DNA from: Chloroflexota bacterium
Lineage (GTDB): Bacteria; Chloroflexota; Anaerolineae; Aggregatilineales; Phototrophicaceae
Assembly (NCBI GenBank): GCA_003242205.1
Contig: QGUR01000299.1
Location: forward strand, 1-5,495
DNA: 5,495 bases
Direction of reading: 5' to 3'
In this document: positions 1 to 5,270 of the stretch, in pieces
How the letters are laid out: each line of letters opens with the position of its first letter
Position numbering within the stretch: position 1 is the stretch's first letter
Made by a program: the position numbers and the translations under genes
Notes under the pieces: generated by a model
What the model was told of the DNA's origin: nothing
The model's input: the letters and a program-made list of their open reading frames with translations, nothing else
The model's database searches: none

Positions 1-176
1 CCAATCCAGATGTTATTCATGGTTTGTGAGCTGGCGTTTTTTTTATCAAAGATGGAAATGTCGTCTTCTTCCAGCAGATCGTCGTCGTCAGTGTAGTCGA
101 TCTGGTTGTTGAAGCGGTTATAGAACATTTCGTTTTTCACCTGGGTTTGGGTCCGGACAAGATGCCTATCGGTCAT
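1..176 (-). CDS. Unrecognised acidic protein, N-terminal 58 residues (runs off left edge)
   Basis: An open frame starts at the ATG at 176 and reads to the left edge without a stop. I do not recognise the family. The visible N-terminus begins MTDRHLVRTQTQVKNEMFY and is polar and probably disordered. It has a strongly acidic run at about residues 28-39 (DYTDDDDLLEEDD type), then a Lys/Asn/Ser-rich stretch, and reaches hydrophobic residues (NIWI) only at the edge. There is no signal peptide in what is visible. The frame is supported by uniform codon use and by a reasonable promoter 20-47 bases upstream of the ATG. No Shine-Dalgarno sequence precedes the start. It is separated by 75 bases from the stop of pdxT, which lies upstream on the same strand, so read-through from pdxT is possible. 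No function is assigned. Confidence 0.6.
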   Translation of the reverse strand, partial: MTDRHLVRTQTQVKNEMFYNRFNNQIDYTDDDDLLEEDDISIFDKKNASSQTMNNIWI

Positions 177-195
177 TGTAGCGCAAAGCGCGCGT

Positions 196-223
196 ATTTT
201 ATCACGCGAAGTCACGTTGTGAA
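196..223 (-). promoter_or_regulatory. Candidate promoter for the acidic-protein gene
   Basis: On the minus strand, TTCACA (218-223, five of six to the -35 consensus) and TAAAAT (196-201, five of six to the -10 consensus) are 16 bases apart. The start site would fall near 189, giving a leader of about 13 bases before the ATG at 176. Five-base inverted arms (CGCGT at 191-195, ACGCG at 204-208) closely flank the -10. A TCAC-GTT-GTGA inverted repeat (212-222) overlaps the -35. Either could be an operator, but both are short enough to be chance. Confidence 0.4.
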
Positions 224-251
224 CGGCAAATTTATACGCTTTTTGTGACCG

Positions 252-836
252 TTATGCTCTGCGTCCGTTTTGCTCAACCATATCGAGAAAATAGCGATGG
301 AAGCGATCGTCATCCGTCAGTTCCGGATGAAAGGCGGTGGCAAGCAGTTGTTGTTGCTGGGCCGCCACGATCTTGCCATCGTCAAGCGAAGCCAGCACGT
401 CGACTCCGGCCCCGGCCTCGGTCGCAACCGGCGCGCGAATGAAGACGGCATGAAACGGTTTGTCGCCCAACCGGGGGATTTCCAGATCAGCTTCAAAGCT
501 GTCGATCTGCCGGCCAAAAGCGTTGCGATTGACCTTGATGTCCATCAAGCCCAGAATAGGCTGGCGATCCATGCCGATATCCTTGGCCAGAAAGATCATG
601 CCGGCACAGGTTCCCCAAGTGGGCTTTTCGCGGGCGAACTCACGCAGCGGCTCGATCAGCCCATATTCCTGCGCCAGTTTGCCAATGGTGGTGCTTTCGC
701 CGCCGGGGATGACCAGACCATCCAGACCTTCCAGATGTTCCGGCAGGCGCACCTGCACCACGTCCGCGCCTGCGCTTTCCAGTTTTTTCTGATGTTCAAT
801 AAACGCGCCCTGCAGGGCGAGTACGCCAACTCTCAT
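252..836 (-). CDS. pdxT: Pyridoxal 5'-phosphate synthase glutaminase subunit PdxT
   Basis: This 194-residue protein is a class I glutamine amidotransferase. In the DXP-independent vitamin B6 route it hydrolyses glutamine and passes ammonia to the synthase PdxS, which makes pyridoxal 5'-phosphate in the cytoplasm. The family signature is complete. The start is MRVGVLALQGAF, followed by the PGGEST loop at about residues 44-49. The nucleophile Cys77 lies in WGTCAGM, and the catalytic pair His170/Glu172 lies in FHPEL near the C-terminus. The length matches the usual 190-200 residues. I chose the ATG at 836 because the family begins exactly at MRVGVLALQG. The open frame continues upstream to 980, but those residues are unlike PdxT. 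Unusually for a gene often found directly after pdxS, no pdxS is adjacent; the upstream neighbour is a divergent gene remnant. The short QQQQ run at about 160-163 is a minor local feature. Confidence 0.97.
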   Translation of the reverse strand: MRVGVLALQGAFIEHQKKLESAGADVVQVRLPEHLEGLDGLVIPGGESTTIGKLAQEYGLIEPLREFAREKPTWGTCAGMIFLAKDIGMDRQPILGLMDIKVNRNAFGRQIDSFEADLEIPRLGDKPFHAVFIRAPVATEAGAGVDVLASLDDGKIVAAQQQQLLATAFHPELTDDDRFHRYFLDMVEQNGRRA

Positions 837-899
837 TCTCGTTCCCGCTTCTTCGCTCGATGTTCTTGTGTGGATTTGCCATGCGGATGATTCTGGCTT

Positions 900-928
900 A
901 TCGTCGCGCAGACATTTTGTACGGTCAA
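900..928 (-). promoter_or_regulatory. Candidate promoter for pdxT
   Basis: On the minus strand, TTGACC (923-928, five of six to the -35 consensus) is followed after 17 bases by GACGAT (900-905). The latter is a weak -10 with three matches, including the conserved second A and final T. It would give a leader of roughly 55 bases before the pdxT ATG at 836. It fits pdxT having its own transcript, since the gene to its right points the other way. Confidence 0.28.
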
Positions 929-931
929 GTA

Positions 932-984
932 CCAATTGCCATAGCATTGGGCAACAGATATTCGGCAACGGAAGGGGCAATTGG
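932..984. repeat. Nine-base perfect inverted repeat before the DUF3052-like remnant
   Basis: CCAATTGCC (932-940) and its exact reverse complement GGCAATTGG (976-984) lie 35 bases apart, immediately before the ATG at 986. The right arm begins within the purine-rich ribosome-binding candidate GAAGGGG (971-977). In RNA the arms could pair and hide the start region; in DNA each arm carries the palindrome CAATTG and could be one operator of a pair. Neither role is shown, and the repeat may be chance. Confidence 0.3.
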
Positions 985-985
985 G

Positions 986-1243
986 ATGGCTGGCAGCCCG
1001 CTTGTGAAGCGACTGGGGATCAAACCGGGGCAGCGCGTTCTGGTGATGAACGCACCGGGAATGTACCGGGAGCTGCTCGGCGAAGTGCCGGATGGCGTCG
1101 AGGATATATGGTCGGGTATTCGTTTCCGTCCATCCGCCGTTTCGCAGAGAATCTGTGTGCGCCCGGTTCAGACAGGGCGGACGCGAATGGCCCCTGCCAG
1201 ATTATGGCCGATGATACGGTATTCCTTGCCGAGCTTGAGCTGA
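986..1243 (+). pseudogene. DUF3052-like small protein, apparently internally deleted
   Basis: The open frame encodes 85 residues. Residues 1-38 (MAGSPLVKRLGIKPGQRV, then LVMNAP and a GYRELLGEVPDGV-like segment) match what I recall as the N-terminus of a DUF3052-like family of about 140 residues: a conserved LGIKPGQRV element followed by NAP. Residues 39-49, EDIWSGIRFRP, resemble the extreme C-terminus of the same family, which typically ends with a W-S-x-(I/L)-R-F-R-P motif. The roughly 80-90 residues that should lie between are missing, so the gene looks like an in-frame internal deletion with its junction near 1100. The last part, from about residue 62, is simply antisense to the 3' end of the regulator gene and is not family sequence, so the original stop is also gone. 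The ATG at 986 is supported by GAAGGGG at 971-977. The family match is from memory; a genuine short protein cannot be excluded. Confidence 0.5.
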
Positions 1244-1842
1244 ATTGGCCCATTAAACGGCGCGATGTTCAGTAATTGCAGGTGTGCGCCCGGCGTCAGG
1301 CCAAGCGCCGCCAGATATTCCAGCCGGTCGCGTTCGCGGGTCTGCACACGCGTCAGCACCAGATCCGTTTTCATTTCGGCATCGAGCAGCGGCATGTCGT
1401 GAAAGTCGGGCAGATTGCCCTCAGCGTCGGGGATCGGTTCACCATGCGGGCAGTGGGTCGGGTTGCCGGCCATCTCGGCCATGCGTTCAACCAGTCGTTC
1501 GCTCAGCGCCCGGCTCATGCGATCGGCCTCGGCATGTACTTCGTGCCATTTGTAACCCATGACATTGACCAGAAACGCCTCGCAGATGCGGTGACGCCGC
1601 AAGTACTTCAGCGCTTCACGCGCGCCCGCCTCCGTCAGCCGGATGCCCTGATACGGCTCGTGTTCGAGCAGGTTCATATCTCTGAGTTTGGTCACCATGC
1701 GGTTGACGGCGGGCGCGCTAACATCGAGGAGTTCGGCGAGCGACGAGGTGCTCACATATTCCTGTTTGTCCTCGTGTTGCTCGCTCAGGCGATAGACTTC
1801 CGCCAGATACTCGCGCATCGTGGGGCTGAGTTCAGTGGTCAT
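1168..1842 (-). CDS. DtxR/MntR-family metal-dependent transcriptional regulator with FeoA-like C-terminal domain
   Basis: This 224-residue cytoplasmic repressor family binds Fe(II) or Mn(II) and DNA to control metal uptake. Three domains are visible: a winged helix-turn-helix at about 5-72 (recognition region VSAPAVNRMVTKL, wing ending GIRLTEAG), a helical metal-binding and dimerisation domain at about 75-145 (RRHRICEAFLVNVMGY, WHEVHAEADRMSRALS), and an SH3/FeoA-like domain at about 152-224 (LGLTPGAHLQLL to IRVRP). Aligned by eye to DtxR, the ancillary site is largely kept (His84, Glu88, His103, Glu170). The primary-site positions M10, C102, E105 and H106 are Glu11, Asp107, Ser110 and Arg111, which is unusual. 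The choice between iron and manganese therefore cannot be made, and no gene symbol is given. The stop converges on and overlaps the DUF3052-like remnant. The metallophosphoesterase lies 74 bases upstream in the same direction. No metal transporter is in the window. Confidence 0.92.
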   Translation of the reverse strand: MTTELSPTMREYLAEVYRLSEQHEDKQEYVSTSSLAELLDVSAPAVNRMVTKLRDMNLLEHEPYQGIRLTEAGAREALKYLRRHRICEAFLVNVMGYKWHEVHAEADRMSRALSERLVERMAEMAGNPTHCPHGEPIPDAEGNLPDFHDMPLLDAEMKTDLVLTRVQTRERDRLEYLAALGLTPGAHLQLLNIAPFNGPIQLKLGKEYRIIGHNLAGAIRVRPV

Positions 1843-1852
1843 GACGCGACAG

Positions 1853-1882
1853 TTTATAATGGTGACGGCGCAAGGCGGCGAA
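1853..1882 (-). promoter_or_regulatory. Weak candidate promoter for the DtxR-family gene, possibly leaderless
   Basis: On the minus strand TATAAA (1853-1858) is a good -10 lying only 10 bases before the ATG at 1842. The only -35 at a suitable distance is TTCGCC (1877-1882, 18 bases away), which is poor. A start site 6-8 bases after the -10 would leave only two to four leader bases. No Shine-Dalgarno sequence precedes the ATG, which agrees with a leaderless message. The gene may alternatively be read from the phosphoesterase transcript. Confidence 0.28.
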
Positions 1883-1916
1883 AAGCAATGTCTCGCCGGA
1901 GGAATTGCGCTCGAGC

Positions 1917-2648
1917 TTACCAGCCATGCTCCAGCCGGGCAATGAGCCGCTCCGGCAGGTCGTGCTTGCGCATACGCTTCTGCACGGATGGAATATCATA
2001 GGGCACGCGCCGGGCTTCCCAGACGTTGGTTTCGATGTCAAGCAGGGCATAGGCGGCATCCGGGTTCTGGTCGCGTGGCTGGCCAACGCTGCCGGGATTG
2101 ATAATCTGGCGGCGGCCATTCAATTGCCGTCGCTGCCGGTACATCGGTGGGATGGCCTCGGTTTCACCCTGCTCGGATACCAGTTCGTAGATGACTGGCT
2201 GGTGTGTGTGGCCGACGAGGCAGTAGGGTGTTTCAAAATGCGAGAAATTGAGCGCCGCGATCAGCGGTTCCAGAATGTATTCCCAGACGGGTTCACGCGG
2301 GCTGCCGTGGGCCAGAGTGTAATTGCCGATGACAAAAGTGGTGGGGAGCGCTTCGAGGTAAGAGGTGTTCTGCGGTGTGAGGGTCTCGGTCGTCCAGTTC
2401 ACGGCCTTGCGTGCGTCGGGATTGAAAGTGCGGATGTCCAGCCTTCCTAGCGCCGCCCAGTCGTGATTGCCCGCCAGGCACAGATGGGGCAGCGACCGCA
2501 ACAACTCGACGCATTCATTCGGATCAGGCCCGTAGCCGACGACATCGCCCAGACACCAGACGTACTCCCATTGCCCCTTGGCGTCTTCGAGCACGGTTTC
2601 GAAGGCCGTGAGGTTGGCGTGAATATCAGATATGATCAGGACGCGCAT
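1917..2648 (-). CDS. Calcineurin-like metallophosphoesterase (YfcE/MJ0936-like family)
   Basis: This 243-residue cytoplasmic protein hydrolyses phosphodiesters or phosphomonoesters with a two-metal centre; the physiological substrate is unknown for most members of this group. All family blocks are present in order: SDIHAN with Asp8 and His10, CLGDVVGYGPDPNEC with Asp35, AGNHDW with Asn61 and His62, LAHGSP with His114, GHTHQP with His147 and His149, and the NPGSVGQPRD block at about 184-193. The GYGPDPNE segment is typical of this 'phosphoesterase, superfamily 2' group. The length is close to the usual 240 residues. The ATG at 2648 gives the canonical beta-strand start MRVLIISDIH; AAGG about ten bases upstream is a weak ribosome site. 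It is divergent from the lipoprotein gene and 74 bases upstream of the DtxR-family gene, with which it may be co-transcribed. No residue needed for metal binding appears missing. Confidence 0.94.
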   Translation of the reverse strand: MRVLIISDIHANLTAFETVLEDAKGQWEYVWCLGDVVGYGPDPNECVELLRSLPHLCLAGNHDWAALGRLDIRTFNPDARKAVNWTTETLTPQNTSYLEALPTTFVIGNYTLAHGSPREPVWEYILEPLIAALNFSHFETPYCLVGHTHQPVIYELVSEQGETEAIPPMYRQRRQLNGRRQIINPGSVGQPRDQNPDAAYALLDIETNVWEARRVPYDIPSVQKRMRKHDLPERLIARLEHGW

Positions 2649-2703
2649 GCAAGCGACCTTATCGCGGAGCTTTCAACAAGGACAGAATACATTGCATCAT
2701 ACC
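2649..2703. promoter_or_regulatory. Divergent promoter region between phosphoesterase and lipoprotein genes
   Basis: These 55 bases must hold promoters for both directions unless they lie inside the genes. On the minus strand TATGAT (2696-2701) is five of six to the -10 consensus but has only a poor -35 (TCGCAA, 2719-2724). On the plus strand TTCAAC (2672-2677) and CATCAT (2695-2700) are 17 bases apart and each is a partial match. The two candidate -10 boxes overlap, so the directions might compete. Confidence 0.25.
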
Positions 2704-3285
2704 ATGCTTTGGAGGCCATTGCGAGTTAAAGAGCGAGGCCATGCTGGCTATGCGCTCGTCCTCTGTTTCGTTCTGTTTTTGCTGGCTGCCTGCTCGCGGG
2801 ATTTTCCTCCCACGCCGACCCAGCCGCCGCCGACCGCGGCTCCCGATCAGCCTGAACCTGCGCCGGGCATCACGCCCAGCCCGACTACTTCACCGTATCC
2901 CTGGACCGACGAAAACCACGTGATGAGCGGCCTGTGTTTTGAGTCGGTCTATGACGCGGCGGGAAAAACGTTCGTCATTCGCAGCCCGGAAGCACTGGAG
3001 GGCTTCTACGATCTGGCCGACAACAGCCAGTTGTGCCGCCAGCCGGTCACGCGCTATCCGTTCGATTTTTCGAACGGGCGCATTCTGGCGGGCATTTGGA
3101 GCCGGGGCGAAGGCTGCTCGGCGTATCACGTCGTCGACAACGTCGTCCGTGACGACACGGCGCGCACTTTCTTCATCTTCCTGCGGCTGGTCGAAGTCGG
3201 CGACTGCACCTATGAACTGGTGCGCCCGTTCTGGATTGGCATGAGCGGTATCACCGACTACGAAATTCAGTTCGTGGTCGAATAA
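2704..3285 (+). CDS. Secreted lipoprotein with Pro/Thr-rich linker and four-cysteine domain
   Basis: From the ATG at 2704 this is 193 residues. A type II signal peptide is clear: a basic n-region (about 1-13), a hydrophobic core ALVLCFVLFL and a lipobox LAAC with the lipidated Cys30. Next comes a disordered linker (about 34-66) rich in Pro, Thr and Ala, of the sort that spaces a domain from the membrane. The folded domain (about 70-193) starts at the conserved-looking MSGLCFESVYD and has four cysteines (78, 111, 138, 168), enough for two disulfides. Its beta-rich pattern with an FDFSNGRILAGIWSRGEGCS core loosely recalls PrcB-type domains, but I am not confident of that and assign no function. 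An open frame extends to 2632, but that would overlap the phosphoesterase start and lengthen the n-region implausibly. An in-frame TTG at 2719, after GGAGG at 2711-2715, is an alternative start. It converges with the glycosyltransferase gene, 16 bases away. Confidence 0.85.
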   Translation: MLWRPLRVKERGHAGYALVLCFVLFLLAACSRDFPPTPTQPPPTAAPDQPEPAPGITPSPTTSPYPWTDENHVMSGLCFESVYDAAGKTFVIRSPEALEGFYDLADNSQLCRQPVTRYPFDFSNGRILAGIWSRGEGCSAYHVVDNVVRDDTARTFFIFLRLVEVGDCTYELVRPFWIGMSGITDYEIQFVVE

Positions 3286-3301
3286 CCGCCTTGCCTGTCG
3301 T

Positions 3302-5257
3302 TTAGCAGTCGTCCGCGATCCTTATGTCTTGCAGGCGCGCATAGTTGCCGGTTGTCCGGGTCTGCGCGTCGACAACGGGCAGAATCTGCGCGGTTTCGAC
3401 TTCGTATAGCCCTACCACGAGCGGGTAGGTTCCGGCTTCGGCATGTTCTGGCAGCGCCAGTTCAAACGGTTCGCCGAGGATAACCTCGCCCGTGTTCACC
3501 CATGTGTAGGTCGGCCTCCGGCGAACGGGTACGCCGTCGTACCCGGCGATCTTTGCCTGCTCATCCGGCGTTAGTACCTGAACAAAGACCTGATACTCGT
3601 GTGTAGGGCGGCTGAGCTGCTGCCACGTCAGTGCCAGTTCCAGCCTGTCGCCGGGGCAAACTTCGGCAGGCGCGCCGAAAATGTCGTAGCCGATGAGCGC
3701 CACCTCACCGCCGAAGTTAGCCGGTGTCTCCAGCGCATGCCACGACGAACGATCAACATTGTAGATCGTATACCGGTCAGTCTGGAATACGATTGCGCCG
3801 CGATAGCGATCGGCATATTTCTGGAGTTCCGGGAAATAGCCCCATGCGCGCTCGTCGATCAGCAGGGCCGGATCGCGATCAATCATTTCCTGCATGTACT
3901 GAATCCGATTGGATTCCGTTGAGAACAGGCTGCCAACCATGAGAGGCCCCTCATAGGGTGCGCTGGCGCAGGAATTACGCGCGGCCCAGTAATTGAGGCT
4001 GTTTATATAACCCCATGTCCACAAACACTCGTCTGGCTGGCTGTTCTCCTCGATGAAAGTCACCACCTCACTGTGATAGGGCGTCCAGCCGGGCCAGTTG
4101 TCGGGAACAGGGAAAATAAATCGATCGCTGTACCGGATCACGGCCAGCAACGCGAGGCCGGTGAATGCAATCTGTACCGGAAGGCGCGCGCGTCGAAACT
4201 GCGGAATCGACAAAGCGACCAGCAGCGCGAGCGCGGGAACCACCTGCATGTAGTACAGAAACTTCATCGAGATGCCCATCATCGCGGCGCTCAGGGATGA
4301 CGCGGCCCAAACCAGCGTCACCAGCAGGACTTTTCGATTGTGGTTTGCGCGCCAGAGCCCAATAGCAGCGAGCAGGCCGAATAGCAGCAGGGGAAAGAAG
4401 CGTGGGAGCGTATCTCGCAGCATATTGTGCTCGAACACGCCGGCGGCATCGCTGCTGAAGTGCCACGCGCCGCTTGAAGTGAAAACATAGCGCTGAGCTG
4501 CTGTGTAGACGTTCCGCCAGAAATCGCCCAGAATGCCGTTAGCGATGACCCACGAAAGTAGCAGGTCTGTGGTGAGCAGCATCCCTGCGATGAGCGCGAC
4601 GAAGGCGGAAAGACGCTGTTTTCGTGGTGTGTACAGGGCAGCGAACAATACCAGCACCGGCAATTCGAGAACCACGGGCTGTTTGGTGAAAAACCCGGCC
4701 ATATAGATCAGCCCGCTCAGCAGCAGCCATAACGGGCGTCCTCTCGCCACGACGGCGCAGCTTATCGCCGCGACCGAGAAAGTGGACATCAGGATGGTCG
4801 TTTCGGGTTTGATGCTGGTGACCGAGTAAAGCAGGGCGATAAGGCCCGCGGCAAGGCCACTCCAGTGAGAGCGGGTGATGAGATAAGCCAGCACAGCAAT
4901 GGAAAGACCAAACGCGCCGTTAATGAATACCGTGGCAAGATTGATGGCCAGAGTGGTGTTGCCGAACGCTGCCACAAACGGCATCAGCGAGAAGAAGATT
5001 CCCGGCGGCTTGTTGTCGTAGAGGTCGCGGTAAATGAGGCCGCCGTTCAATTGTATGCGCGCCCCTTCGGCGAATAAACCCGCGTCCACTTCAAGACCGT
5101 CTTGCTGTAAGACATAACCAGTGCCGGTTACGATCTGTAAAACCGCGTAACCTACCGTTACGATCAACAGGAGTTGGAAGATTGTGTGCGACAAGCGTGT
5201 GGGCAGAGTAACGTCTGCCGGAGGCGCTATGGGAGGTTCGGCCTGTTCGTTATTCAT
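3302..5257 (-). CDS. Membrane glycosyltransferase of the GT39/ArnT-like (PMT superfamily) group with C-terminal beta domain
   Basis: This 651-residue integral membrane protein probably moves a sugar from a polyprenyl-phosphate donor to a surface glycan, lipid or protein on the outer face of the membrane. Residues 1-22 are a cytoplasmic tail, and a first membrane helix spans about 25-43. The first outer loop carries the acidic EVDAGLFAEGARI segment (Asp58 is the likely catalytic acid) and the hallmark YRDLYDNKPPGIFF at 79-89. About ten more helices run to residue 375. A soluble segment follows (about 380-505, with WTWGYINSLNYW), then a beta domain at about 512-651 (LIGYDIFGAP, CPGDRLELALTWQ, YQVFVQVL, TYPLVVGLYEVET) like those often attached to such enzymes in Chloroflexota. 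The donor and acceptor cannot be told. The ATG at 5257 lies 13 bases after the stop of a paralog in the same direction and has no Shine-Dalgarno sequence, suggesting coupled translation in one operon. Confidence 0.9.
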   Translation of the reverse strand: MNNEQAEPPIAPPADVTLPTRLSHTIFQLLLIVTVGYAVLQIVTGTGYVLQQDGLEVDAGLFAEGARIQLNGGLIYRDLYDNKPPGIFFSLMPFVAAFGNTTLAINLATVFINGAFGLSIAVLAYLITRSHWSGLAAGLIALLYSVTSIKPETTILMSTFSVAAISCAVVARGRPLWLLLSGLIYMAGFFTKQPVVLELPVLVLFAALYTPRKQRLSAFVALIAGMLLTTDLLLSWVIANGILGDFWRNVYTAAQRYVFTSSGAWHFSSDAAGVFEHNMLRDTLPRFFPLLLFGLLAAIGLWRANHNRKVLLVTLVWAASSLSAAMMGISMKFLYYMQVVPALALLVALSIPQFRRARLPVQIAFTGLALLAVIRYSDRFIFPVPDNWPGWTPYHSEVVTFIEENSQPDECLWTWGYINSLNYWAARNSCASAPYEGPLMVGSLFSTESNRIQYMQEMIDRDPALLIDERAWGYFPELQKYADRYRGAIVFQTDRYTIYNVDRSSWHALETPANFGGEVALIGYDIFGAPAEVCPGDRLELALTWQQLSRPTHEYQVFVQVLTPDEQAKIAGYDGVPVRRRPTYTWVNTGEVILGEPFELALPEHAEAGTYPLVVGLYEVETAQILPVVDAQTRTTGNYARLQDIRIADDC

Positions 5258-5270
5258 GTGAGTTGAGTGT

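Noticed and set aside
270..890. A 206-codon plus-strand open frame opposite pdxT
   Set aside because: It is entirely antisense to a gene with a full catalytic triad. Its translation shows no family and is a by-product of codon bias.
837..980. N-terminal extension of pdxT to an ATG at 980
   Set aside because: PdxT proteins start at the MRVGVLALQG segment. The extra 48 residues are unlike the family and cover the likely promoter.
868..1275. A 135-codon plus-strand frame overlapping the DUF3052-like remnant
   Set aside because: The neighbouring frame carries the family motifs and the ribosome site. I looked for a frameshift that would restore the missing middle of the family and saw none in this or the third frame.
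1276..2001. A 241-codon plus-strand open frame opposite the DtxR-family gene
   Set aside because: It is the antisense shadow of a well-supported regulator, and has no recognisable motif or ribosome site.
1905..2450. A 181-codon plus-strand open frame across the phosphoesterase
   Set aside because: It is antisense to a gene with all metal-binding motifs, and encodes nothing recognisable.
3286..3304. Possible bidirectional terminator between the converging lipoprotein and glycosyltransferase genes
   Set aside because: The 16-base gap has no strong stem and no T-run on either strand.
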